Shown here one piece after another: positions 7,542 through 16,024 of a DNA stretch of 64,000 nt. Position 1 is the stretch's first letter. Every line of letters begins with the position of its first letter. Below the pieces are notes generated by a model. That model was given only the letters and a program-made list of their open reading frames with translations. It made no database searches and was not told where the DNA came from. The stretch spans positions 1 to 64,000 of the forward strand of contig NZ_BOML01000041.1 in the NCBI RefSeq assembly GCF_016862175.1, written 5' to 3'. Origin of the DNA: Paractinoplanes durhamensis (GTDB lineage Bacteria; Actinomycetota; Actinomycetes; Mycobacteriales; Micromonosporaceae). The position numbers and the translations under genes were made by a program.

Positions 7542-8357
7542 GTGGCCGCCACACCCCTCCTGGAACTCAACGGGATCGACAAGAGTTTCGGTCCCGTTCA
7601 GGTCCTGCATGACGTCGGACTGAGTGTCTACCCCGGCGAGGTCACCGCCCTGGTGGGTGACAACGGTGCCGGCAAGTCGACGCTGGTCAAGTGCGTCAGC
7701 GGCATTTACACCATCGATTCGGGAACGGTCACGTTCGACGGTAACCAGGTGGCGATCCACACCCCGCGGGACGCTTCCGCGCTGGGCATCGAGGTCGTCT
7801 ACCAAGACCTCGCACTCTGCGACAACCTGGACATCGTCCAGAACATGTTCCTCGGCCGCGAGAAGAAGCGCGGCATCGTGCTCGACGAGCCGACCATGGA
7901 GCAGATGGCCGGCGACACCCTCGCCAGTCTCTCGGTCCGCACCGTGAAGTCGCTCCGGCAGCTCGTCGCGAGCCTGTCCGGTGGCCAGCGGCAGACCGTG
8001 GCGATCGCCAAGGCGGTGCTGTGGAACTCGCGGGTCGTGATCCTCGACGAGCCGACCGCCGCCCTCGGCGTCGCGCAGACCGCCCAGGTGCTGGAGCTGG
8101 TGCGCCGCCTCGCCGACCAGGGCCTCGGCGTGGTGCTGATCTCGCACAACATGAATGACGTCTTCGCCGTCTCGGATCGGATCGCCGCGCTCTACCTCGG
8201 CCGGATGGCCGCCCAGGTCAAGACCACCGACGTGACGCACTCGCAGATCGTCGAACTGATCACCGCGGGCCGCAGCGGCAACATCGGCCTGCCACCCGAA
8301 AAACCCTCCGACTTCGGCGGGGAAATCGTCGACATCACGCCCGGAGGCGACCAGTGA
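7542..8357 (+). CDS. Sugar ABC transporter ATP-binding protein, single domain
   Basis: Energises sugar import. The 271 residues hold one complete nucleotide-binding domain: Walker A GDNGAGKST, Q-loop VVYQDLAL, signature LSGGQRQT, Walker B VVILDEPTAALG and H-loop ISHNM. Many xylose and ribose importers (XylG, RbsA) have two fused domains of about 500 residues; this one is the single-domain FrcA-like type and must work as a homodimer. GTG at 7542 is chosen because AAGGAG lies 8 bases upstream; a GTG at 7446 would fall inside the preceding hairpin. It overlaps the permease gene by four bases (GTGA). Confidence 0.93.
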   Translation: MAATPLLELNGIDKSFGPVQVLHDVGLSVYPGEVTALVGDNGAGKSTLVKCVSGIYTIDSGTVTFDGNQVAIHTPRDASALGIEVVYQDLALCDNLDIVQNMFLGREKKRGIVLDEPTMEQMAGDTLASLSVRTVKSLRQLVASLSGGQRQTVAIAKAVLWNSRVVILDEPTAALGVAQTAQVLELVRRLADQGLGVVLISHNMNDVFAVSDRIAALYLGRMAAQVKTTDVTHSQIVELITAGRSGNIGLPPEKPSDFGGEIVDITPGGDQ

Positions 8358-9607
8358 CCACCACGACCACCACGGCCGGCGGCGTCAAGGTCGTCAAGCC
8401 GACCGTCGGCAGCCACATCAACGACTACTGGGGCCGGGTCCGCGGTGGTGACCTCGGGTCCCTTCCCGCCGTCCTGGGTCTGGTCGCGCTGTGCCTGATC
8501 TTCGGTGTCGCCCGCGAGACGTTCTTCGGGGCGCTCAACTTCGCGAACCTGTTCTCGCAGGGTGCGCAGTACATCTTCATCGCGATGGGCCTGGTCTTCG
8601 TCCTGCTGTTGGGTGAGATCGACCTGTCCGCCGGTTTCGCCTCGGGCGTGTGCGGCGCGATCATGGCGATCCTGCTGACCAACCACGGCTGGGACTGGTA
8701 CTCCGCCCTGCCCGCGGCCATGCTCGCCGGCATCGTGATCGGCTTCGTGCTCGGCTTCCTGGTGGCGAAGTTCGGTATTCCATCGTTCGTCGTCACGCTG
8801 GCGGCCTTCCTCGCCTTCCAGGGCATCCTGCTGAAGCTGCTCGGCGGCGGCAAGAACATCTCGATCAACGACACCTTCGTGCTCAAGCTGGCCAACAGCA
8901 ACCTTTCGGTGGCCCTGAGCTGGGCGTTCGCGCTCACCGCGGTGGTCCTGTTCGCCCTGGTGCAGCTCAACACCGTCCGCACCCGCGCGGCGCGTGGCCT
9001 GGTCACCGACCCGATGGGCATCGTGCTGATGCGCATCGGGGCTCTCGCGATCATCGTGCTGGTGGCGACCGCGATCCTGACCCAGGAGCGCAGCATCAAC
9101 CCGGTGATCAACTCGGTCAAGGGTGTGCCGATCGTCGCCCCGATCATCGCGGTCTTCCTGGTCGTCTGGACCTTCGTGCTGGGCAAGACGACCTACGGCC
9201 GGCACCTGTACGCGGTCGGCGGCAACACCGAGGCGGCCCGCCGGGCCGGTATCCCGGTCGACCGGATCCGCATCTCGGTCTTCGTGATCGGCTCGTTCAT
9301 GGCCTCGATCGGCGGCATCATGGCCGTCAGCCGGGCCAACTCGGTCGACCCGAACACCGGTGGAAGCAACATCCTGCTGTACTCGGTCGGTGCCGCCGTC
9401 ATCGGCGGTACCAGCCTCTTCGGCGGCAAGGGCAAGGCCATCAACGCCGTCGTCGGTGGCGCGGTGATCACGGTCATCGACAACGGCATGGGCCTGATGG
9501 GCTACACGGCCGGTACCAAGTACATCGTCACCGGCCTGATCCTGCTGGTCGCGGCGAGCGTCGACGCACTGGCCCGGCGCAGGGCCGCATCAACCGGAAA
9601 CCGATGA
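8354..9607 (+). CDS. Sugar ABC transporter permease, XylH-like
   Basis: Membrane channel of the sugar importer, 417 residues, with about ten hydrophobic segments (for example YIFIAMGLVFVLLLGEIDLS and AIIVLVATAILT). The LGEIDLSAGF segment and the EAARRAGIPVDRIR cytoplasmic coupling loop are typical of the XylH/RbsC family (BPD_transp_2). Overlaps the ATPase gene by four bases and is followed by a tiny ORF that overlaps its stop codon. Confidence 0.93.
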   Translation: MTTTTTTAGGVKVVKPTVGSHINDYWGRVRGGDLGSLPAVLGLVALCLIFGVARETFFGALNFANLFSQGAQYIFIAMGLVFVLLLGEIDLSAGFASGVCGAIMAILLTNHGWDWYSALPAAMLAGIVIGFVLGFLVAKFGIPSFVVTLAAFLAFQGILLKLLGGGKNISINDTFVLKLANSNLSVALSWAFALTAVVLFALVQLNTVRTRAARGLVTDPMGIVLMRIGALAIIVLVATAILTQERSINPVINSVKGVPIVAPIIAVFLVVWTFVLGKTTYGRHLYAVGGNTEAARRAGIPVDRIRISVFVIGSFMASIGGIMAVSRANSVDPNTGGSNILLYSVGAAVIGGTSLFGGKGKAINAVVGGAVITVIDNGMGLMGYTAGTKYIVTGLILLVAASVDALARRRAASTGNR

Positions 9608-9639
9608 GCGAGATCCTGGGAATGGGGGCGGCACGCTGA
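9604..9639 (+). CDS. 11-codon ORF bridging the permease and regulator genes
   Basis: ATG at 9604 overlaps the permease stop (ATGA); the ORF reads MSEILGMGAAR and its TGA at 9637-9639 overlaps the ATG of the ROK regulator at 9639. It could be a translational-coupling leader carrying ribosomes from one gene to the next. No protein function is proposed. The GGAATGGGGGCGG stretch inside it may also serve as the ribosome-binding site of the regulator, which is the simpler explanation. Confidence 0.4.
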   Translation: MSEILGMGAAR

Positions 9640-10814
9640 TGCGGGCCGGCCCCAGCCAGGAAGAGGTTCGCCGGCACAACCTCGGGACCCTGCTGCGGTA
9701 CGTGCACGTACACGGCGCGACCTCCCGGGCGGAACTCACCAGCCGGCTCGGCCTCAACCGGAGCACGATCGGGGCCCTCACCGCCGAGCTGACCACCGCA
9801 GGGCTGGTCAGCGAGGCGGCACCGCGTGAGACCGGCCGGGCCGGGCGACCATCGCTGGTTGTCCGGCCCGAGTCGTCGATGGTCTACGCGTACGCGCTGA
9901 GCATCGAGGTGGACCGCCTGCGGGCGGCCCGGGTCGGCCTCGGCGGGCGCATCCTGGACCGCCGGGAGACCGAGCGGCCGCGCGGCATGCAGGTGCTCGA
10001 CGCGGTGCAGCCCCTCACCGAGTTCATCCACGAGATGCGCCGCGAGGTGCCGGCCGGCGCCCGCTACATCGGCACCGGCGCGGCGGTGGCCGGCATGGTG
10101 CGGCGCGACGACGGCATGGTCCGGCTCGCGCCGACGATCGGCTGGGTCGAGGAGCCGGTGGGTGCGGCGCTGCGCGCCGAGCTGGGCGACGGCCTGCTCA
10201 CGGTGGGCAACCACGCCGACGTGTCCGCGCTGGTCGAGCACTCCCGCGGCGCCGCCGCCGGCTGCGACAACGTCATCTACCTCTTCGGCGACGTCGGGGT
10301 CGGCGCCGGCATCATCGCCGACGGCCGCCGGGTGTCCGGCCACGGCGGGTACGGCGGCGAGGTCGGCCACATGGTCGTCAACCCCTACGGCCGCGAGTGC
10401 AGCTGCGGCTCGCGCGGTTGCTGGGAGACCGAGATCGGCGAGTACGCGCTGCTCAAGCACGCCGGGCGCGGCGACGACACCGGCCGCGAGGCCGTGCTCG
10501 GCGTGGTCGACGCGGCGATGCGCGGCGACAGCCAGGCCCAGTTCGCGGTGCGCCAGGTCGGCGAGTGGATCGGCTTCGGCGTCGGCAACCTGGTCAACAT
10601 CTTCAACCCCGAGGCCGTGATCTTCGGCGGCACGCTGCGCGACGTCTACCTGGTCGCGGCCGCGCAGATCCGCAGCCGCCTGAACGCGATCGCCCTGCCG
10701 GCCTGCCGCGAGCACATCCGCTTGCGCACCCCGGAGCTGGGCTACGACGCGGCCCTGATCGGCGCTGCCGAACTCGCCTTCGAACACCTCCTCGAAGACC
10801 CCCTGCTGACCTGA
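9639..10814 (+). CDS. ROK family transcriptional regulator (XylR/NagC type)
   Basis: Sugar-responsive regulator, probably of the sugar operon it closes. The 391 residues start with a winged helix-turn-helix (RHNLGTLLRYVHVHGATSR, then LGLNRSTIGALTAEL). The ROK domain follows: a GTGAAVAGMV segment, FGDVGVGAGIIADG, and the zinc-binding signature ECSCGSRGCWE in GGEVGHMVVNPYG context. It is translationally linked to the permease through the 11-codon ORF. ROK regulators of this layout are usually repressors released by sugar; direction of control is inferred. Confidence 0.92.
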   Translation: MRAGPSQEEVRRHNLGTLLRYVHVHGATSRAELTSRLGLNRSTIGALTAELTTAGLVSEAAPRETGRAGRPSLVVRPESSMVYAYALSIEVDRLRAARVGLGGRILDRRETERPRGMQVLDAVQPLTEFIHEMRREVPAGARYIGTGAAVAGMVRRDDGMVRLAPTIGWVEEPVGAALRAELGDGLLTVGNHADVSALVEHSRGAAAGCDNVIYLFGDVGVGAGIIADGRRVSGHGGYGGEVGHMVVNPYGRECSCGSRGCWETEIGEYALLKHAGRGDDTGREAVLGVVDAAMRGDSQAQFAVRQVGEWIGFGVGNLVNIFNPEAVIFGGTLRDVYLVAAAQIRSRLNAIALPACREHIRLRTPELGYDAALIGAAELAFEHLLEDPLLT

Positions 10815-10879
10815 CCGGCGCGAGATGCCCGGGAAAACGGGGCATCGCGAATGATCAACGTTCACTATGATCCCCGGCC

Positions 10880-11821
10880 ATGTCCGACACCGTTCTGCTC
10901 GATGCGGCGGCCGCGTACCCCGAGGTTGCGGCTGTTCGCAGAGCCCTGCGGGCGCGCGATTGGAGCGCCGTGCGGGCCGTGCTCGATCCGGCTTCGCCGG
11001 TTGGCCGCTCGATCCTGATCCGGGCCGCCGCCGACGGGGACAGCCTCGAGGATTTCCTGCGCTCCGTGGTGTCGTCCGACCCGGATGACACCATGGCCGT
11101 GGCCATGCTCGGGATGCACCTGATCAACGTCGGCTGGAAGATTCGGTCCGGCTATCGCGCCCAGTACGTGTCCGGCGGCCAGTTCGCCGCGTTCCACGAT
11201 TGGCTGCGCAAGGCGGAGATCGTCCTGCTCGACGGGGTGGCCCGGCGGCCGTCCGATCCGGCGCTGTGGGTGGCCCGGCTGACCTCGGCCCGCGGGCTGG
11301 AGCTGGGCCTGTCCGAGACCCGCCGCCGCTACCAGAAGCTGGCCGCGGCCGACCCGCACCACCTGCCGGGGCAGAACCAGTACCTGCAGCGGCTGTGCCC
11401 GAAGTGGAGCGGCAGCTGGGAGCTGCTGCACACCTGGTGCCGCGCGGAGATGCTGGCCGCGCCGCCCGGTGCGGTGCAGGGCGTGCTGGTGGTGGACGGC
11501 CACATCGAGCACTGGCTGGAGCTGGAGAGCGGCGGCCCGGCCTATCTGCGCAGCCGGCCGGTACGGCAGGAGATCGAGGAAGCGGCCCAGCGCTCGGTCT
11601 CGCATCCGGACTTCGGCCGGGACTGGGGCTGGGTGCAGGCGGCGAGCAGCTTCGCGATGGCGTTCAGCCTGATCGGCGACAAGGCCGCGGCCGCGGCGAT
11701 GTTCCGGATGCTCGGCGATCTCGGCACCGAGATTCCCTGGCAGTACCTCGGCGACGGGAACGCGGCCAACCAGATCCGGGACTACCGGCGACGGGCCGCG
11801 CGGCACGGGAAGGCGGCCTGA
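10880..11821 (+). CDS. Protein of unknown function, coupled to an M16-like peptidase
   Basis: A 313-residue, probably cytosolic and helix-rich protein that I cannot place in a family with confidence. Trp, Leu and Arg rich segments such as WELLHTWCRAEMLAAPPG and WLRKAEIVLLDGVARRPSDP recall TPR-like or DUF4034-like helical repeats. No signal peptide or membrane segment is visible. Its TGA shares a base with the ATG of the M16-like gene (TGATG), so the two are translationally coupled and likely work together. Confidence 0.75.
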   Translation: MSDTVLLDAAAAYPEVAAVRRALRARDWSAVRAVLDPASPVGRSILIRAAADGDSLEDFLRSVVSSDPDDTMAVAMLGMHLINVGWKIRSGYRAQYVSGGQFAAFHDWLRKAEIVLLDGVARRPSDPALWVARLTSARGLELGLSETRRRYQKLAAADPHHLPGQNQYLQRLCPKWSGSWELLHTWCRAEMLAAPPGAVQGVLVVDGHIEHWLELESGGPAYLRSRPVRQEIEEAAQRSVSHPDFGRDWGWVQAASSFAMAFSLIGDKAAAAAMFRMLGDLGTEIPWQYLGDGNAANQIRDYRRRAARHGKAA

Positions 11822-13527
11822 TGATCAAGCAGCTCGAGGTTGCCGGCGTGCCGGTCCTGCTGGCGCCCACCACCGGGCCGGCCCACGCCGGGCTCGCGTT
11901 CCGGGTCGGGTTCGCGGACGAGCCGCTGGCCAAGCGCGGCATCACCCATCTGATCGAGCATCTGGCGCTGCACTCGGTGGGCGTTGCCGACTACCACTAC
12001 AACGGTGCGACCGGCGTCGAGTTCACCCGTTTCCACATGCAGGGCGCCGAGGCCGACGTGGTCACGTTCCTCAACGGCGTCTGCGCGGCCCTGCGCGACC
12101 TGCCGATGCGCCGGCTGGAGGTGGAGAAGGAGGTGCTGGCGGCCGAGTCGCACGGCCGCAGCGCGGCGGTGGCCGAGCCGATGTCGCTGTGGCGCTACGG
12201 TGCGCGGGACTACGGCACCATCGCCTACCCGGAGTGGGGCCTGCCCGCGATCACCGAAGATGACCTGCGGGCCTGGGTGGCGCGCTACTTCACTCGGGAG
12301 AACGCCGTGTTGTGGGTGGCCGGCGACGAGGTGCCGGCCGGTCTGGAGCTCGATCTGCCGCCGGGCGCGCGGCAGCCGGCGCCAGCTCCGTCGTCGGCGC
12401 TCCCGGTCACGCCGGCCTGCTTCGCCGGCGACTCCGGCCTGGTGGTCTGGGACGCGGTGGTGCCGCGGTCGCCGGCCGCGTACGTCTACGCCGACGTGCT
12501 GGAACGGATGTTGTTCCGCGAGCTGCGCCAGGAGTCCGGCCTCTCCTATACCGCGCAGACCGACTACCAGCCGGTCGGCCGGGACCGGGTGACGATCCTG
12601 GCGATGGCCGACGCGATGCCGGAGAAGTCCGGCGCGGTCCTCGGCGGGATGGTGGACGTGCTGGCCACGCTGCGGGCCGGCCGGGTCGACCCGGCCGACG
12701 TCACCGCCGTGGTCAACAAGCAGGTGGAGGCATTGCGGCTGGCCGAGGAGGTCGGTGCCCGGCTGCCCGGTCAGGCCCTCGGCCTGCTGGCCGGTCGCCC
12801 GGTCCAGGACGCCGGGGAGCAGATCGCGGCGCTGCACACGGTGACCGCGGCCGAGGTGGCCGAGGTGGCCGCCGAGGCCTGGCGCACCGGGCTGATGATG
12901 TCTCCCGGGCGGGCTGACTGGGCCGGTTTCGCGCTCGCGCCGCAGACGTCCGAGCGGGCGGTCACCGGCACCGAGTTCAGATATCTGGGCGATTCGACCT
13001 CCCGGCTCATGGTGGGCCCGGAGGGGGTCAGCGTTGTCGAGGAGGAGAACCTCGCGACCGTACGCTACGACGAATGTGTCCTCGTCCGGGCATGGCCGGA
13101 CGGCGGCCGGCAGCTCGTCGGCGCGGACGGGATCGTGGTCCGGGTCGAGCCGACGCTGCTGAAGGGTGGCCCGGCCGCGGTCGGGCGGATCGACGCGGCC
13201 ATCCCGCCCGGGTTGCGGGTCGACGAGCCGGCCCGCAACCCCGGCCAGATCCCGAAGCCGCGGGCGAAGGCCGGACCGGCCGGCACGGCCAGTCACTCGG
13301 ACAAGGTCGCCGGCATCATGGGCCTGATCCTCTGGTGGCCGGTGACGCTCGTCTTCGGCGGGCTGGGAGCGCTGCTGTTCCTCTCGTTGCTGACCGACAC
13401 CGAGGACCTCGCCTACACACTCTCCGTGGCGGTGCTCTGTGCCCTGGTGACGGCGCTCGGGGTGGTCGGCATCCGGCGCTCGCATCACCGGATGCGCTAC
13501 GGTGCCCGCCCGCCGAAGCGGAGATAG
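11821..13527 (+). CDS. M16-like metallopeptidase with C-terminal membrane segments
   Basis: A 568-residue single chain with both lobes of an M16 (pitrilysin/processing-peptidase) fold. The inverted zinc motif HXXEH is present as HLIEH near residue 45, and a later Glu in EVLAAE is a candidate third ligand. The second lobe has the substrate-binding pattern LFRELRQESGLSYTAQ. A Pro/Lys-rich linker leads to two hydrophobic segments (IMGLILWWPVTLVFGGLGAL and TLSVAVLCALVTALGVVGI) and a basic tail. There is no signal peptide, so the catalytic part is probably cytosolic. Translationally coupled to the upstream unknown gene. Confidence 0.82.
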   Translation: MIKQLEVAGVPVLLAPTTGPAHAGLAFRVGFADEPLAKRGITHLIEHLALHSVGVADYHYNGATGVEFTRFHMQGAEADVVTFLNGVCAALRDLPMRRLEVEKEVLAAESHGRSAAVAEPMSLWRYGARDYGTIAYPEWGLPAITEDDLRAWVARYFTRENAVLWVAGDEVPAGLELDLPPGARQPAPAPSSALPVTPACFAGDSGLVVWDAVVPRSPAAYVYADVLERMLFRELRQESGLSYTAQTDYQPVGRDRVTILAMADAMPEKSGAVLGGMVDVLATLRAGRVDPADVTAVVNKQVEALRLAEEVGARLPGQALGLLAGRPVQDAGEQIAALHTVTAAEVAEVAAEAWRTGLMMSPGRADWAGFALAPQTSERAVTGTEFRYLGDSTSRLMVGPEGVSVVEEENLATVRYDECVLVRAWPDGGRQLVGADGIVVRVEPTLLKGGPAAVGRIDAAIPPGLRVDEPARNPGQIPKPRAKAGPAGTASHSDKVAGIMGLILWWPVTLVFGGLGALLFLSLLTDTEDLAYTLSVAVLCALVTALGVVGIRRSHHRMRYGARPPKRR

Positions 13528-13549
13528 GCGCCGGCTTTCTTACGGAACC

Positions 13550-15235
13550 ATGACGGCGGTCGTCGGTGCGCCGATCGAGGAGCACGATGGGGACGTGAAA
13601 CTTTCCCTGCGCGCCGGCCTGGCCGGGGTGGCGGCCGCCGCGGTGGCCGTGGGTGTGGCCGAGATGATCGCGGTGCTGACCGGGCCGCTGTCGGCTCCCC
13701 TGCTGGCGGTCGGTGGCGTGGTGGTCGACAACGTGCCGCCGGGGATGAAGGACTTCGGTGTCCGGGTCTTCGGGGTGCACGACAAAACCGCGTTGATCAC
13801 CGGCACGGCGATTCTCCTGGCGATTTATGCGTACGCCGTGGGCGTGGCCGCCGTCCGGCGCTGGAACCTGGCGGTGGCCGGGATCGGCCTGTTCGCGGTG
13901 GTCGGCGTCGCGGCCGCGGTGACCCGGCACGACGCCGGCGTCCTGGCCGCCCTGCCGTCGCTGATCGGCGCCGGCCTCGCCGTGTTCGTGCTGCGCTATC
14001 TGCTGGATCTGGCCGGGGCGGCCCAAGCGGTCGAGGTGGCCGAGCCGGCTCTGGTGGGTGCGGCGCCCGGGGTGACCACCGGGGCCGGGCCGTCGGTGGC
14101 GGACGGCCCGGTGGCCGACGATGCTCCGACCGAGCAGGCGGGGGCTCGTCCCGACGCGTACTCATATGTTGATCCGGAAAGCCGGCGGCGCTTTCTGAAA
14201 GCGTTGGGGATCGCCGGCGGCGTTGCTCTGGTGTCCGGTTTTGCCGGTCGATGGCTGACCGGTCGCCGGGCGGTGACGGCGGCCCGCAAGGAGGTCGTGC
14301 TGCCGCCGCCGCGGCAGACCGCGCCGCCGCTCCCCGCCGGTGTGCAGGCGCCGGGCGCGACGCCCTACATCTCTCCCAACAGGGACTTCTATCGGATCGA
14401 CACCGCGCTCTATCCGCCGCAGGTGGACCCGACGACCTGGGAATTGAAGATTCACGGGATGGTGCGGAACCCGATCACGATCACCTGGGAGCAACTGCTG
14501 CAGCGGCCGATGATCGAGCGGTACGTGACGCTGACCTGTGTGTCCAACGAGGTCGGTGGCGATCTGATCGGGAACGCCCGATGGCTCGGTACGCCGATCA
14601 AGGAACTGCTCGACGAGGCGGATCCGCTGCCCGATGCTGATCAGGTGGTGCAGCGGTCGGCGGACGGCTGGACGTGCGGCACGCCGACCGCGGCGCTGCG
14701 GGACGGGCGGGATGCGCTGCTCGCGGTCGGGATGAACGGCGAGCCGTTGCCGGTCGATCACGGCTTCCCGGTGCGGATGGTGGTGCCGGGGCTGTACGGC
14801 TACGTGAGCGCCTGCAAGTGGATCACCGAGATCGAGCTGTCGCGGTTCTCCGACTTCGACGCCTACTGGGTGCCGCGCGGGTGGTCGCAGCAGGCGCCGA
14901 TCAAGACCGAGTCGCGGATCGACACCCCGCGTGACGGCGCCGCCCGTTCGCCCGGCACGGTCACGGTGGCCGGGGTGGCCTGGGCGCAGCGCCGGGGGAT
15001 CGCCAAGGTGGAGGTGCAGGTCGACGCCGGACCGTGGGTTTCCGCGACGCTCGCCGACACGGTTTCGCCGGACACCTGGCGGCAGTGGAGCTACCCGTGG
15101 GAGGCCACCGCGGGACAGCACATTTTGCGGGTGCGCGCAACGGACACGAGTGGGCAGACGCAGACTTCGAGCCCGGCGCCACCCGCCCCGGACGGCGCCA
15201 CCGGATGGCACTCCGTGCAGGTCAACGTCGGGTAG
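13550..15235 (+). CDS. Membrane-anchored molybdopterin oxidoreductase, sulfite-oxidase fold
   Basis: 561 residues in two parts. The N-terminal ~150 residues hold about four membrane segments (AGVAAAAVAVGVAEMIAVL, LITGTAILLAIYAYAVG and others). After an Ala/Pro-rich linker comes a Tat-like RRRFLKALGIAGG motif with a fifth hydrophobic stretch, then the sulfite-oxidase Mo-pterin domain. The likely molybdenum-ligand Cys is in VTLTCVSNEVGG. A dimerisation domain closes the protein. The substrate is unknown; related actinobacterial proteins are annotated only as sulfite-oxidase-like. ATG at 13550 is chosen; a GTG at about 13595 with GGGGA upstream is an alternative. Confidence 0.87.
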   Translation: MTAVVGAPIEEHDGDVKLSLRAGLAGVAAAAVAVGVAEMIAVLTGPLSAPLLAVGGVVVDNVPPGMKDFGVRVFGVHDKTALITGTAILLAIYAYAVGVAAVRRWNLAVAGIGLFAVVGVAAAVTRHDAGVLAALPSLIGAGLAVFVLRYLLDLAGAAQAVEVAEPALVGAAPGVTTGAGPSVADGPVADDAPTEQAGARPDAYSYVDPESRRRFLKALGIAGGVALVSGFAGRWLTGRRAVTAARKEVVLPPPRQTAPPLPAGVQAPGATPYISPNRDFYRIDTALYPPQVDPTTWELKIHGMVRNPITITWEQLLQRPMIERYVTLTCVSNEVGGDLIGNARWLGTPIKELLDEADPLPDADQVVQRSADGWTCGTPTAALRDGRDALLAVGMNGEPLPVDHGFPVRMVVPGLYGYVSACKWITEIELSRFSDFDAYWVPRGWSQQAPIKTESRIDTPRDGAARSPGTVTVAGVAWAQRRGIAKVEVQVDAGPWVSATLADTVSPDTWRQWSYPWEATAGQHILRVRATDTSGQTQTSSPAPPAPDGATGWHSVQVNVG

Positions 15236-15400
15236 TGCCAACGCGTGAAGGACGCACTTACGGTCCGACTCGATAGCGCAAGTCGCTCATACGGTGGTTT
15301 GCATGTCCACCGATGCGGTTGTTGAAGAACCGTCTGACAACTCGGCCCGGCCCCCGAACGGGGACCGGGTCGTCGGGGTGTTGCTTGGCGCCGGGCGGCC

Positions 15401-15790
15401 TCAGGCCGCGGGGGCCTGCCGCTGTGCCGGTACGGCCGACTTGTGGGGCCGGCCCAGGCGAGCCTCGAGCCGAGCAAGGTCGACGCGTCCGTGATGACGG
15501 TCGGCGAGGTCCTCCCAGCCGACCGCGAGCAGCCGCAGCCGCTCCGCTTCGCTGAAACCTCCCCAGACCCCGTACGGCTCGCGAACCGCCAGGGCGTGAG
15601 CGGCACATTCCGCTCGCACCGGGCAAGCACCACACATGGTCTTGGCCTTGGCCTCGCGGCGATTGCGGGAGGATCCGCGCTCGCCGTCCGGGTGGAAGAA
15701 CTGCGCACTGTCCCGACCACGGCACAACCCGAGTCGCTGCCAATCCCACAGGTCAGCGATGGGCCCGGGCAGTCTGCGAACGTTCGACAT
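15401..15790 (-). CDS. whiD: WhiB-family iron-sulfur regulator, WhiD/WhiB3 type
   Basis: A 129-residue Wbl protein that should carry a [4Fe-4S] cluster and act on sigma-factor-bound RNA polymerase in development or redox control. The four Cys are visible: LCRGRDS, then MCGACPVRAEC; the GVWGG turn follows in REPYGVWGGFSEAER. The N-terminal LPGPIADLWDWQ segment is characteristic of the WhiB3/WhiD branch. The start MSNVRRLPG fits the family; a longer form would add 18 residues. It diverges from bldM, as its counterpart sits beside bldM in Streptomyces, which supports the assignment. Confidence 0.9.
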   Translation of the reverse strand: MSNVRRLPGPIADLWDWQRLGLCRGRDSAQFFHPDGERGSSRNRREAKAKTMCGACPVRAECAAHALAVREPYGVWGGFSEAERLRLLAVGWEDLADRHHGRVDLARLEARLGRPHKSAVPAQRQAPAA

Positions 15791-16024
15791 CAAACACCCT
15801 CCTCTCGCGCGGCACCGCGGAGTGTCGTCATGAGGGGCCTTCATGCTCAGGCCTGGGCCGCTTTTACCCCGGTGATCCTCGGCTCACACCCGACTCTTCG
15901 ATGTGTTCTTCAGCCGCATGACATCGACCAAGCAACTGATACCGATCTTTCCCATTTTTTCCATCTAAAGCGCGTAATGCTGCGGCCCTCGCGTGATCTC
16001 CTCTGAGAGAGAAGGAGGATCACT
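15791..16024. promoter_or_regulatory. Divergent promoter region of whiD and bldM
   Basis: A 234-base spacer between two developmental regulators transcribed away from each other. It is less GC-rich than its surroundings near 15930-15980. I could not identify a convincing -10/-35 pair or a WhiG-type site. The bldM side ends in a full-length AAGGAGG (16012-16018). Confidence 0.6.
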
